Source of the DNA: an uncultured Chloroflexota bacterium
GTDB taxonomy: Bacteria; Chloroflexota; Anaerolineae; Anaerolineales; Villigracilaceae
Assembly (NCBI GenBank): GCA_900696595.1
Contig: CAADGT010000143.1
Location: 82,496-146,495, forward strand
Direction: 5' to 3'
Length of the DNA stretch: 64,000 bases
Positions 24,578 to 34,600 of this stretch are shown here, one piece after another. The position numbers and the translations under genes are program-made. How positions within the stretch are numbered: the first letter of the stretch is position 1; every line of letters starts with the position of its first letter. Under the pieces are notes generated by a model, which ran no database searches, was not told the origin of the DNA, and worked only from the letters and a program-made list of their open reading frames with translations.

Positions 24578-26119
24578 ATGCCTGAAACCATCGGTCAGCG
24601 ACTCAAGCGCGAACGCGAGTCGCGTTACATTTCCCTTGAAAAGGCGGCGGAGGAGACGCGCATCCGCCGCGTATTTTTGCAGGCGCTCGAAGCGGACGAT
24701 TTCTCGGTCATGCCGTCGGCGGCGCAGGGGCGCGGATTTTTACGCAACTATGCGGAATATCTCGAACTCGACATTGACGAAATGATCGCGGAAATTCAGC
24801 GCAACCCGCTCCCGCCTGCGGAAGTAAGCGGACCGCTCCCGCAGGTGAACCTTGCGGAGACGGAACTCCCGCCGTTGACCGACTCGACGGATGAAAAGCC
24901 GAAGCCTCGTTTCCTAAGCCGGTTGTTGAATCGCAAGTTCCAAGCGGAGTCCGCGCCGGAAGCGGATTCGCAGGATCAAGCCGGGACGGAGATTCCAGCC
25001 GATGGGGAGGGTCAGGCTGAAGTTGGGGAAGAGGCGAAGCAAGGCTTGTGGGGTCGAATCCGTTCGCAGTTCAGGATCAAGGTTGATGGAGGAGATTCGG
25101 CTGAGGCGTTTGTCGTTCCCAAAGAAGAGAAAGCCGAATCGCAACAACCCGCCGCGCCGCTATTGCCTGCGGATGCGATCATGGCGGAGATCGGCGCGAA
25201 ACTGCGCGAACGGCGCGAGACGATCAGCCTGACGGTCGCGGAGGTGGAACGGCATACGCATTTGCGCGCGGTTTTCGTGAAGGCGTTGGAGGAGGGCGCG
25301 TTCGAGAAACTTCCTTCGACGGTGCAGACGCGGGGGATGCTTTCGAATTATGCGAACTTTTTGGGGCTGGACGCGGACGAGGTTCTGTTGCGTTACGCGG
25401 ACGCGTTGCAGGCGCGGCGGCACGAGAAATATACCGAGACGCCGCGCGAGAAAATCCAGACGCAGGTCACGCCCGTCATCCCGCTCCTGCGAACGTTCAT
25501 CGCCGGGGATTTGGTCTTCGGTTTGTTGACGATCGCGGCATTGATCGCGCTGGCGATCTGGGGCGTGGCGCGCGTTGTCAATTCGCAAGGAGAGGAGGCG
25601 CAACCGACTGCGCCTTCGATCGCGGATGTATTGGCGAACCCACCCGAGACCGCTTCCATCGAGGCGACATCTGACGCAATTAGCGAAACGCCCGCCGCCA
25701 GTCCGATTCCCGGGCTCGAAGGGTTCACGACTCCTGAAACGTCGCTGTCGCCTTCGGGCGCGAATGTGGTCGTGAGTGTCTTTGCGGTGGAGCGCGTTTT
25801 CGTGAGAATTTCAGCGGACGGGAAAACCGCATTCGAAGGGCGCATGGCTCCGCGCGAGACGAAAGTCATCGAGGCTGAAAATCAAATTTCGATTTTGACC
25901 GGCGACGGCTCCGCGTTGCGCATTACCTATAATGGGACGGATTTGGGTTTGATGGGCGGGCCCGGCGAGGTGGTCAGCCGGGTGTATTCGGTTGCGGGCG
26001 TGGCGACTCCCACCGCGACGATCCCGCCGACGGCGACGAATACGCCGTTGACGACCGCCACCGCTTCGCCGACCGCCACGCCTACGGCGACAGCGACAGC
26101 GACGGAGATGATCCCTTAG
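24578..26119 (+). CDS. RodZ-like membrane protein with two HTH domains
   Basis: A 513-residue protein. A first helix-turn-helix (HTH_25, RodZ type) occupies about 3-75: QRLKRERESRYISLEKAAEETRIRR, then GRGFLRNYAEYL. A second copy occupies about 208-290: KLRERRETISLTVAEVERHTHLRA, then TRGMLSNYANFL. A 125-residue acidic linker lies between. A single membrane helix (about 312-335) and a DUF4115-like beta domain (about 385-470) follow, then a Thr/Pro tail. RodZ organises MreB and the elongation machinery. A tandem cytoplasmic domain is unusual. The TAG stop is part of a family L repeat. Confidence 0.85.
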   Translation: MPETIGQRLKRERESRYISLEKAAEETRIRRVFLQALEADDFSVMPSAAQGRGFLRNYAEYLELDIDEMIAEIQRNPLPPAEVSGPLPQVNLAETELPPLTDSTDEKPKPRFLSRLLNRKFQAESAPEADSQDQAGTEIPADGEGQAEVGEEAKQGLWGRIRSQFRIKVDGGDSAEAFVVPKEEKAESQQPAAPLLPADAIMAEIGAKLRERRETISLTVAEVERHTHLRAVFVKALEEGAFEKLPSTVQTRGMLSNYANFLGLDADEVLLRYADALQARRHEKYTETPREKIQTQVTPVIPLLRTFIAGDLVFGLLTIAALIALAIWGVARVVNSQGEEAQPTAPSIADVLANPPETASIEATSDAISETPAASPIPGLEGFTTPETSLSPSGANVVVSVFAVERVFVRISADGKTAFEGRMAPRETKVIEAENQISILTGDGSALRITYNGTDLGLMGGPGEVVSRVYSVAGVATPTATIPPTATNTPLTTATASPTATPTATATATEMIP

Positions 26120-26249
26120 AGAGTGTTTCTTAAGTACACGGATTGGACGGATTACACGGACAAACACGGATTTTTCATTTGTTTTTTCCTTGAGAATCCG
26201 TGAAATCCGCGTAATCCGCGTCCAAAAAAGGGTTTATGAAACGCTCTCT
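26118..26249. repeat. long inverted repeat, family L (copy 3)
   Basis: About 130 bases. The left end AGAGAGTGTTTCTTAAG and right end GAAACGCTCTCT face each other, with ACACGGATTGGACGGATTACACGG against CCGCGTAATCCGCGTCC further in. Its left end equals the right end of the copy at 3777-3909 in reverse. It provides the stop codon of the preceding gene. Confidence 0.8.
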
Positions 26250-26300
26250 TAGCGCGCAAAGAGTCTAGGGAGAAGGCGCTTGTTTATGCGGCAGGGAAGT

Positions 26301-26819
26301 TTATTGCAGATGCGAGTTGAACAGGTTTCGGAAATCGTCCGCCGAGACAAACCCGACCAGTTTTTTCAAGACGTTGCCATCGGCGTCCAGCAAATAGAAT
26401 TCGGGCTGGAATGCGAATCCCAGCGTTCGTTGAAAAGTCTGCGTGTCCGGGTCGTCCGCGTCGAGGTAACTGAATTTGACCCTGCCGTAATATTCCGCTT
26501 CGAGCCCATGAACCATGGGCGCCATGGATCGGCAGGTCGCTCAGGTGAAGCGGAAGAATTCAACCAGTTGCAGACCGCCCGAAGCGAGGTTGACGGCGGC
26601 CGGGTCGCTGGCTTCGAGCGCGTCGCCGCGCGATGTGACCGCAGGTTGAACGGACGGCGCTGCTGTAAGCGCGGGGGATTCTGCGTTTGGCGGCTCGGTC
26701 ACGATCGGAACGTCGGACGCGGGGGCCGATTCAGCCGGGGCGCAGGAAACTGCCAGAAGGACAGCGACCAAGCCCAGGGCGAGTCCCGATGCGCGAAGCG
26801 TTATCTTTTTTAGAATCAT
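26301..26819 (-). CDS. thioredoxin-like lipoprotein, candidate selenoprotein (in-frame TGA)
   Basis: One frame runs from ATG at 26819 to the stop at 26301, broken only by TGA at 26541-26543 (codon 93). Read through, it gives 172 residues. Residues 1-26 are a signal peptide with lipobox AVSC. A short Pro/Ala linker follows, then a thioredoxin fold: LVEFFRFT, then TGA-A-T-C96, then MAPMVHGLEAEY, FSYLDAD and the cis-Pro strand FQPEFYLLD. The TGA falls exactly on the first Cys of the CxxC redox motif, giving UxxC if read as selenocysteine. AAAGGAGAGAGT precedes the ATG. It lies downstream of uvrB. A simple nonsense mutation or sequencing error is the alternative. Confidence 0.75.
26504..26540 (-). 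promoter_or_regulatory. SECIS-like hairpin after the in-frame TGA
   Basis: On the coding strand, GCCCATG-GTT-CATGGGC (26520 to 26504) makes a perfect 7-bp stem with a 3-base loop that begins with G. The loop starts 28 bases after the TGA. Known bacterial SECIS elements have a short stem, a small loop with G in the first two positions, and lie roughly 16-37 bases after the UGA. An overlapping CCATGG-CGC-CCATGG fold competes with it. Confidence 0.6.
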
Positions 26820-26879
26820 ACTCTCTCCTTTTTCGTTTGATGTCGGGCCGGGCAAAATTCTTACAGCGCCGCGCAAACT

Positions 26880-28919
26880 TCAGTCCTCTTCTCCGCTCAA
26901 CAACTTGATGCGCTCCCAGGGTTTCAGGCTTTCGTCCTCCGCCAGCAGGCTTTTGAGTTCGTAGAGTTCGTCGCGCAATGCCGCCGCTTTTTCAAACTCG
27001 AGATTTTTGGCGGCGTCCTTCATCTGCGTTTCCATTTCGCGCATGATCTGGCGCAGTTCGTTGCGCGGCAGGTCGCCCCGCTCCTTGGTTTTATATTCGC
27101 CCTTCGCCTCGCCCACCGCCATGGAAGCCACTTCCTCGGTCAGGTCGTGGATCGCCTTGGTGATGCTGAACGGGACGATGCCGTTCTCTTCGTTATATTT
27201 GATCTGCTTTGCGCGGCGGCGGTTGGTTTCGTCAATCGCGCGTTTCATCGAGTCTGTCATGCGGTCGGCGTACATGATGACGCGCCCGTTCACGTTGCGC
27301 GCCGCGCGCCCGATGGTTTGAATCAGCGCCGTGTCGGAGCGCAGAAAGCCTTCCTTGTCCGCGTCTAAAATTGCGACCAGCGAAACCTCCGGCAGGTCCA
27401 GCCCTTCGCGCAAGAGGTTGATTCCCACCAGCACGTCAAACTTGCCGAGCCGCAGGTCGCGCAGGATGCTGACGCGCTCCAGCGTTTCCACTTCCGAGTG
27501 CAGGTAATTGACTTTGATCCCCAACTCTTTCATGTATTTCGTCAAATCCTCCGCCATGCGTTTGGTGAGAGTCGTGACGAGGATTCTCTCGCCTCTTTCC
27601 ACCCGTTGCCCGATCTCTCCGACCAGATCATCCACCTGCCCCTTGACCGGGCGAACCACGACCTCGGGGTCCACCAACCCCGTCGGTCGGATGATTTGCT
27701 CGACGACCTGTTGGGCGTTTTTTGTTTCATATTCCGCCGGAGTCGCGGAGGTGTAAATTGTCGAACCCATCACCCCTTCAAACTCATCGAACTTGAGCGG
27801 GCGGTTATCCAGCGCGGAGGGCAGGCGGAATCCGTATTCGACCAGCGTTTCCTTGCGGGAGCGGTCGCCGTTGTACATGCCGCGAATCTGCGGCACGGTC
27901 ATGTGACTCTCGTCAATGATCAGCAGGTAGTCGCTCGGCAGAAAGTCAATCAGCGTCCAGGGATGCGTGCCGGGGGCGCGCCCGTCCAGGTGGCGCGAGT
28001 AGTTTTCGATGCCGGAACAGTAGCCGACTTCCTTCAGCATTTCCAGGTCGTAGCGCGTGCGTTGTTCGATGCGCTGGGCTTCGAGGAATTTTCCCTCGCT
28101 CTTATACAACGCCAGCCGTTCCTCCAACTCCGCTTCAATTGCTTTGATGGATTCTTTCAAGCGGTCGGCGTCGGTCAAGAATTGTTTGGCGGGGTAAATG
28201 GAAACTTCCTGCGGCTCGTCGAAAATTTCGCCGGTCAGCGGGCTGAACTGCATGATGCGCTCGACCTCGTCGCCGAAGAATGCGATCTTGAAACCTTTCT
28301 TATCCTCATAAGCCGGGACGATCTCCAGCGTGTCGCCGCGCACGCGGAAGGTTCCCGGGCGCAGTTCCATGTCGTTGCGCTGATACTGGCTTTCGATCAA
28401 CTGTCTCAGCAGGGCGTTGCGCCTGTAAATCTCGCCGACCTTGAGAGTCACCGTCCCCTTGCCGAATTCCTCCGGCGAGCCAAGCCCGTAGATGCACGAA
28501 ACCGAAGCGACGATGATCACATCCCGCCGCGAGATGAGCGCCGTCGTGGCCGCAAGGCGCATCCGCTCGATCTCTTCGTTGATCTGCGTTTCCTTCTCGA
28601 TGAACAGGTCATGGCGCGGAACGTACGCCTCCGGCTGGTAGTAATCGTAGTACGAAACAAAATACGACACGGCGTTTTCAGGGAAGAAATCGCGGAACTC
28701 GGCGTATAACTGCGCCGCCAGCGTTTTGTTGTGCGCCATAATCAGCGCGGGCTTTTGCAATTCCTGGATGACCGAGGCGATGGTATAGGTCTTTCCGGTT
28801 CCAGTAGCCCCCAGCAAGACCTGATGCTTAAGCCCTTTATTCACGCCATCCACAAGGGAACGGATGGCTTCGGGCTGATCGCCCATCGGTTGAAACGGCG
28901 CTTGAAGTTTAAATTCCAT
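26880..28919 (-). CDS. uvrB: excinuclease ABC subunit UvrB
   Basis: A 679-residue protein, normal for UvrB. Walker [15 protein letters not shown] is near residue 40, the beta-hairpin region [12 protein letters not shown] near 92, DESHM as the DEAD-like box near 340, and motif [11 protein letters not shown] near 540. The C-terminal UVR domain ([24 protein letters not shown]) binds UvrC. It loads on damaged DNA after UvrA and guides UvrC incision. Mfd, the partner that recruits the system to stalled polymerase, is encoded at 31663. The gene ends beside a half copy of the P1 palindrome. Confidence 0.97.
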   Translation of the reverse strand: MEFKLQAPFQPMGDQPEAIRSLVDGVNKGLKHQVLLGATGTGKTYTIASVIQELQKPALIMAHNKTLAAQLYAEFRDFFPENAVSYFVSYYDYYQPEAYVPRHDLFIEKETQINEEIERMRLAATTALISRRDVIIVASVSCIYGLGSPEEFGKGTVTLKVGEIYRRNALLRQLIESQYQRNDMELRPGTFRVRGDTLEIVPAYEDKKGFKIAFFGDEVERIMQFSPLTGEIFDEPQEVSIYPAKQFLTDADRLKESIKAIEAELEERLALYKSEGKFLEAQRIEQRTRYDLEMLKEVGYCSGIENYSRHLDGRAPGTHPWTLIDFLPSDYLLIIDESHMTVPQIRGMYNGDRSRKETLVEYGFRLPSALDNRPLKFDEFEGVMGSTIYTSATPAEYETKNAQQVVEQIIRPTGLVDPEVVVRPVKGQVDDLVGEIGQRVERGERILVTTLTKRMAEDLTKYMKELGIKVNYLHSEVETLERVSILRDLRLGKFDVLVGINLLREGLDLPEVSLVAILDADKEGFLRSDTALIQTIGRAARNVNGRVIMYADRMTDSMKRAIDETNRRRAKQIKYNEENGIVPFSITKAIHDLTEEVASMAVGEAKGEYKTKERGDLPRNELRQIMREMETQMKDAAKNLEFEKAAALRDELYELKSLLAEDESLKPWERIKLLSGEED

Positions 28920-29035
28920 GAGGTTATCTTTTCCAATTTTAGGAACGTGTGTTCTATTTTACACCAACAAAGTCAAGGCGTGGGAAATCATGCGACCTCT
29001 CCCGGCTTTCGATGCAAAATTACGCCCAGCGGAGT

Positions 29036-29078
29036 CGAAAGTCTCCCAACTTTCGATGCAAAATCTGGAGATTTTGCA
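29036..29078. repeat. twin short hairpins upstream of the membrane transferase gene
   Basis: CGAAAGT/ACTTTCG (29036-29042 with 29049-29055) and TGCAAAATC/GATTTTGCA (29057-29065 with 29070-29078). The phrase CTTTCGATGCAAAAT occurs twice within 60 bases. The word AAGTCTCCCAA recurs inside the GH13 gene near 48127. The gap 28920-29137 holds nothing else. Confidence 0.6.
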
Positions 29079-29122
29079 GCCCGAGGAACAGTCTGGAAAG
29101 AGGCGCGCAAATTTGTCGAGGG

Positions 29123-29128
29123 TATAAT
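29123..29128 (+). promoter_or_regulatory. -10 box, near-leaderless start
   Basis: TATAAT is followed by 9 bases and ATG at 29138. No ribosome site is seen. It argues that the true start is 29138 and not 28949, since the longer frame would translate the repeats. Confidence 0.55.
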
Positions 29129-29137
29129 CACGCCGAC

Positions 29138-31198
29138 ATGAAAAACATTCGCGCGCGATTTCAAAACATCGTCATCAAGGAAAATCTCACGCCGCTGGCC
29201 TTCCTGTTGGTCGCTATTTTCGGCTTTGGTTTGCTCGCCAACCGGCTGGGGTTTTATCAGGACGATTGGCCCTATGTATTTTACGCCTTCAACAAAGGCA
29301 TCCCCAGCCTGACGATCGAGATGTATTACGACAGCCGCCCGAACGCGGCCTGGCTTTACATCAGCCTGTTTCGATTGCTGGGTTTCAACCCGCTGGCATG
29401 GCATATCGCGGCGCTGATGGCGCGCTGGCTGACGGCGACAACCGTGTGGTATTTCCTTAAACTTCTGTGGCCCTCGCGCCGGCGCGAAGTTGCATTTGCG
29501 GCTTTCATTTTTCTGGTTCACCCGTTTTTTCTGATTCAATCGTACGCCGTCAACGCCATGCTGTATTGGAGCGGATTCCTTTTCTTTGCCCTCAGCCTCT
29601 ACCTCATGGCCCGCGCCGTCACAACGGATCGCTATCGCATCCCATTGACCGCGGCGGCAGTCCTGCTCGAAGGGCTGCATCTGTTCACCGCCGAATACTT
29701 TGTCGGCATGACGCTCATCCGCCCGCTGATCTTATATTGGCTGTTGAGCGAAAAGGTCGGGGAAATTCGCGCGCGCGTATCGAAAACGCTTTTGAACTGG
29801 CTGCCCTATCTGGCCGCGCTCGCCGCCTATATCATCTGGCGCATGTTCCTGTACATTCCGCCGCCCATCGGCGACCGCAACTCGCCGAAAATCCTCTTTG
29901 CCCTGCTCGAAAACCCGCTCGAAACCGGCTGGCTTCTCATCCGCACAGCGTTACAGGATTCGATCATCGTCATCTTCACAAGCTGGCAGCGCGCCCTGAC
30001 CCCGGAATTATTTTCATTCGCTACGATCTTCAATTCCTTCGTCCTTTTTGTCGGCGCGCTGGCGTTTCTCGCCACATTCCTCCACCTGACAAAAACCCAT
30101 AACGCCGAAACGTCCGCCGAAAAACGCTGGCTCGTCTCCCCGCTGACCCTGGGCTTGCTCATCGTCCTCCTCGGCATGGCTCCACTCTGGATCATCGGTC
30201 AGGACATCGTCACGCACAAGAACGAATTTGCCGGGTCGCGCTTCGGCATTGGGGCGACTCTGGGAGCGTCGCTGATCTTCGCGGTCATCGTCGAAAACAT
30301 GATTGACAACGCCAGGAAGAAAATCGCCGCGATCGCGCTGTGCGTCGCCCTCGCCGTCGGTATGCACCTGACCCTCGAAAGGGAGTTCGCCTATTCGTGG
30401 GAAAAGCAGGAACGCCTCGCCCGCGAATTGCTCTGGCGCGCGCCCGCGCTCGAACCCGGAACCGCCAGCGTCACAGATGAGGAAATCCTCGGTTTTATGG
30501 GAAGTTATTCGGTCGCGTATTCGCTCATCACAACCTACCAGCCCGGCGATATTTCCGAACCGCCCTACTGGTATTTTCCGTTCTATTACACCAACCCAAA
30601 CACGGACGACTTCCTCGCCGGGATTCCGCTCGAAGGCAGTAAACTGACGATGGACTTCAAAGGCGACAGCCGGAAAATGATCCTGCTCTCGTTCAACCCT
30701 GAGATGCAGAGATGCCTGTGGATTCTCCAACCCCAGGATGCAAACCTGCGCCTCGTCAGCGACGACATGCGCCGCCTCTCCGCCGGGTCAGACATCGCCC
30801 TGATCAAACCAGTCGAAGGCGAATCCCCGACTCCGCCCGAAGAGATTTACGGCAAAACCAACACGCAAACCTGGTGCTACTACTTTGAACAAGCCGACCT
30901 CGCCCGACAATATCAGGAATGGGATGAAATCGTCCGCCTGTGGAACGAAGCCGAAGCGAACAGCGAACGCCCCGACAACGGCTTCGAATACATCCCCTTC
31001 ATCGAAGGCTTTGGTCAAACCGGGGATTGGGATAAAGTAAAGGAAATGACCAAATTCGCAAACCGCGTCACGGCGGGGCTGGAACCCAGCCTGTGCGGCG
31101 CGTTGAATCGGCTGGCAGAATCCGCTCCGGCGACGGATAAAAAGGAAGCGGCGCTAAACGGATTAAAAGAAAATCTAAACTGCGAGGCATACCAATAA
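29138..31198 (+). CDS. multi-pass membrane protein, glycosyltransferase-like, with soluble C-terminal domain
   Basis: A 686-residue protein. The first 420 residues hold about ten membrane segments. An acidic pair lies in the first outer loop (FYQDDWPYVFYAF, about residues 37-49), like the catalytic loop of GT-C enzymes. SRPNAAWLYISLFRLLGFNPLAWH follows. The last 260 residues are soluble, with helical pairs that look TPR-like near the end (ARQYQEWDEIVRLWNEAEA). It could transfer a polyprenyl-linked sugar on the outer face. The family is not certain, and the acceptor is unknown. The next gene starts two bases after its stop. Confidence 0.65.
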   Translation: MKNIRARFQNIVIKENLTPLAFLLVAIFGFGLLANRLGFYQDDWPYVFYAFNKGIPSLTIEMYYDSRPNAAWLYISLFRLLGFNPLAWHIAALMARWLTATTVWYFLKLLWPSRRREVAFAAFIFLVHPFFLIQSYAVNAMLYWSGFLFFALSLYLMARAVTTDRYRIPLTAAAVLLEGLHLFTAEYFVGMTLIRPLILYWLLSEKVGEIRARVSKTLLNWLPYLAALAAYIIWRMFLYIPPPIGDRNSPKILFALLENPLETGWLLIRTALQDSIIVIFTSWQRALTPELFSFATIFNSFVLFVGALAFLATFLHLTKTHNAETSAEKRWLVSPLTLGLLIVLLGMAPLWIIGQDIVTHKNEFAGSRFGIGATLGASLIFAVIVENMIDNARKKIAAIALCVALAVGMHLTLEREFAYSWEKQERLARELLWRAPALEPGTASVTDEEILGFMGSYSVAYSLITTYQPGDISEPPYWYFPFYYTNPNTDDFLAGIPLEGSKLTMDFKGDSRKMILLSFNPEMQRCLWILQPQDANLRLVSDDMRRLSAGSDIALIKPVEGESPTPPEEIYGKTNTQTWCYYFEQADLARQYQEWDEIVRLWNEAEANSERPDNGFEYIPFIEGFGQTGDWDKVKEMTKFANRVTAGLEPSLCGALNRLAESAPATDKKEAALNGLKENLNCEAYQ

Positions 31199-31200
31199 AC

Positions 31201-31644
31201 ATGTCCGCCAAACCGCTCACCCTTGAACAACAAAACTGGCTGAAGGCAAATGCAACTCTGCCTGCAATTTCTCTCTTCGTCCTGCTGACTATTCTCTGCG
31301 GGATGTTTGCGTGTCTTTTCACCGGCTTGCGTGAAAATCTCCCCTTCATAATCTTCCTCGCCGTCAGCGGGCTGTTGATGCTGGCCGTCCTCGCGGCAAC
31401 AAGCTTGCATATTTACAACAACCTCATGGATCTACGCAGCGGCACAGCCCAGGTCCTTGAGGCGCGGCTTGCGCACAAACGCCACACCTCCCGATCGCCA
31501 AAAACATTCTATGCTGAATTCGAAGGGATTGGTTCTGTCATCATCATGGGCGATGTCTATGAAACGCTTGAAGAAGGAAAAATATACCGCGTGGCATACA
31601 GCCCAAAAACGCGGCGCGGATGGGAAATAGACGCGCTCCCCTGA
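31201..31644 (+). CDS. hypothetical two-helix membrane protein
   Basis: A 147-residue protein with two membrane segments (about 18-40 and 50-75) and a soluble C-terminal part of about 70 residues with strand-rich segments (AQVLEARLAHKRH, EGIGSVIIMGDVYETL, YRVAYSPKTRR). The shape resembles DUF3592-like or NfeD-like small envelope proteins with an OB-like tail, but I cannot place it. It begins two bases after the membrane transferase and so probably shares its transcript. It is convergent with mfd, 18 bases away. Confidence 0.6.
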   Translation: MSAKPLTLEQQNWLKANATLPAISLFVLLTILCGMFACLFTGLRENLPFIIFLAVSGLLMLAVLAATSLHIYNNLMDLRSGTAQVLEARLAHKRHTSRSPKTFYAEFEGIGSVIIMGDVYETLEEGKIYRVAYSPKTRRGWEIDALP

Positions 31645-31662
31645 AAAAAATTCATCCGCTTG

Positions 31663-34600
31663 CTACCCGCCATCCGGCGCCGTCAAACTTGCCAACACAT
31701 CCAGCAATTTTGCAGTCCAGATTTCCTCTTTATTGACCGCCACCCAATATTGACCTTTTCCTCCTCTCACGCCGTTTGCCCGGTCAGGCAGACGCTTCGC
31801 CTCCGCGCCGTTGGCTGGTTGCGGATACCTGAGCAGGATCTGCCCCGATTCCCAGCCCACCGCCGCCAGCCCGATCCGTTCCGCCCGCAGTTTGACCCGC
31901 ATCTGATACAAAAGATTCTGCGTCATCTCCGGCATTTGACCGAAGCGATCACGGAATTCCGCGCCGAGCGCGTCCAGTTCGGTCTCGTCGCGCACGTCCG
32001 CGATGCGGCGATAGAGGCGCAGGCGCAGGTCTTGATCCGCGATGTAATGCGCGGGGATACCGACGGCGAGGGGAAGGTCCACATTGACGGGGATGGACAA
32101 TGGAAGGCTGAAGGCATTGCCCTGAGCTTGTCGAAGGGATGAAGGCTGAAGGATGAATTCTTTTATGGGAATGTTTGCCGAGTGATTTTTAGCGGTTCGT
32201 ATTCGTCTCACCGCATCCGCAAGCAGGCGGGTGTAAAGATGAAAACCGACGGCTTGAATAAACCCGTGTTGTTTCGTGCCGAGAAGTTCGCCCGCGCCGC
32301 GAATCTCAAGGTCGCGCATGGCGATGGAATATCCCGCGCCAAGTTGCGTATTCTCCGCAATGACTTCAAGCCGCTGTTGACCCTCAATCGTCGGCGTGAG
32401 TTTTTTATGGCGAAAGAAATAAGCGTAAGCCCGCATCGCCCCGCGCCCCACCCGTCCGCGCAGTTGATAGAGTTGCGCCAGCCCAAACGTATCGGCGCGA
32501 TCCACGATCAGCGTGTTGGCGTTGGGAATATCCAGCCCGGATTCGATGATCGTGGTCGAGAGCAGAATGTCAATCTCGGCGTTTCCGAAGCGGTGCATGA
32601 CCTGCGAGAGTTGATGCTCCGGCATCTGCCCGTGACCGATGTCAATCCGCGCCTCGGGGACGAGTTTCTCAAGATGCGCCTTCATCGCGTCAATCGTCTG
32701 CACGCGGTTGTGGACGTAAAAAATCTGCCCGCCGCGCTCCAGTTCGCGCAAGACCGCCTGCCGCACCAGCCGCGAAGAATACGGTCCCACATGCGTGACG
32801 ATGGGCAGGCGTTCCTCGGGCGGCGTGTTGAGGTTGGAGATGTCGCGCACGCCGGTCAGCGCCATGTACAGCGTGCGCGGAATCGGCGTGGCGGTCAGCG
32901 TCAGCACATCCACTTCGGTGCGGAGTTTCTTAAGATGCTCTTTATGAGTCACGCCGAAGCGCTGCTCCTCGTCAATGACGACCAAGCCCAAATCCTTGAA
33001 CACAACGTCGGCGGAAATGAGGCGATGCGTCCCGATGACAATATCCATTTCGCCCGTCGCAAGTTTGTATAAAATTTCGGTTTGCTCGCGCGGCGTGCGG
33101 AAGCGGGAAAGCATCTCCACCTTGACCGGAAACGCCGCGAGCCGCTGGGAAAACGTCTCAAAATGTTGCTGCGCCAAAACCGTCGTCGGCACAAGAACCG
33201 CAACCTGCCTGCCGCTCATCACGGCTTTGAAGGCGGCGCGCAACGCCACTTCGGTTTTTCCATAGCCCACATCGCCGCACAACAAGCGATCCATCGGGCG
33301 GGCGCGTTCCATGTCGCGTTTGATGTCGGCGATGGCGCGCTTCTGGTCGTCGGTCTCGACGTAGGGAAAACTATCTTCAAGTTCCTTTTGCCATTGCGTA
33401 TCCGGCGCAAACTCAAACCCCTGCGCCACCTGCCGCCGCGCATAAAGATCGAGCAGGTCTTCAGCGACTTTCTGCACCGCCTCCTTGACGCGGCTCTTTG
33501 TCTCCGCCCACGCCTGCCCGCCGAGGTTATCCAGCGAAGGCTTGCCGCCATCCGCGCCGACGTAGCGCGTCAGCCGATCGGCCTGGTGAACGGGGACATA
33601 AAGAACATCGCCGCGCTCATACTCCACCGTGAGATACTCGCGCTCATGCCCATCGAGTTGCCGCTGAATCAAACCCGCAAAGCGCCCAATGCCGTGATCC
33701 ACATGCACAACGTAATCGCCCGCCTGCAAATCGGCGTATAACGATTCGGGCGTGTCGGCGGTTTGTCGCTGGCGAGAGCGCGGCTGGGGGCGCTCCCAGC
33801 CGAAGATTTCGGAGTCGGTGATTAGGTGAACAGAGAGTAGACGAGCAGGAAATGGATGAGTAGTTAGCGTGAAGCCTTCGGACAACGACGCTTCGGTAAA
33901 TTCAAGATTCGGATGTTCGGATTCGGGATAATGCTCAAACCATAAATCGCGCAACCGTTGAGCCTGGCGCGAGACGATGAAAACCTGTTCGCCGCGTTCG
34001 ACGATGGGGGCGAGATAATCCACAAACGGTTTAAGCCGGCCGCCAAAACGCTCGTCATGCCCAAAGCGCGAAGCAAGCCCGCCTTCGGTTTCAGATTCGA
34101 CAGAACGTCCCAGTTCAAGCCGGGCGTAATCATCCAGCGAGTCGTTCAGTTCCGACCACGGCAAATACGGCGCGGGAAAATCCGCCGCGAGCGTCCCTTC
34201 GCCGACGCTCTCCTGCCGAAACTTGACCGCCTGTTCTTCGATTTCATTCGCCATGGTTTCAATCATGCCGAGGTCGTCCGCAAAAATCAAAGTCTTCTGC
34301 GGCAGATAATCCAGCAAGGACGCGGGTTGTGAATGAAGCAATGGAATATGAAATTCCGATAGCGGCGCGTCGCTTTCCGTCATATCCGCAAGGAATTCGC
34401 GCGCGGGCGTAATCAATATCGAATCGAGGCTTTCGAGCGTGCGCTGGGTGGCGGGGTCGAAGGCGCGGAGGATCTCGATCTCGTCGCCAAAAAAATCCAG
34501 CCGCGCGGGGTTCAACTCCGTCGGCGCCCACACATCGAGGATGCCGCCGCGATGAGAGAATTGCCCCGGCTCGAGGACGGTATTCACGCGCTGATAGCCG

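Noticed and set aside
26541..26543. Treating the thioredoxin-like gene as a plain pseudogene
   Set aside because: The TGA falls precisely on the first redox Cys, the rest of the frame is intact, and a SECIS-like hairpin follows. A random nonsense mutation would rarely hit this codon. It remains a possible alternative.
27498..28709. A 403-codon frame on the + strand inside uvrB
   Set aside because: It is the mirror of a GC-rich essential gene with full UvrB motifs; no protein family matches the mirror.
28949..29137. N-terminal extension of the membrane transferase
   Set aside because: The added residues translate hairpin repeats, and a TATAAT box lies within the extension just before the ATG at 29138.
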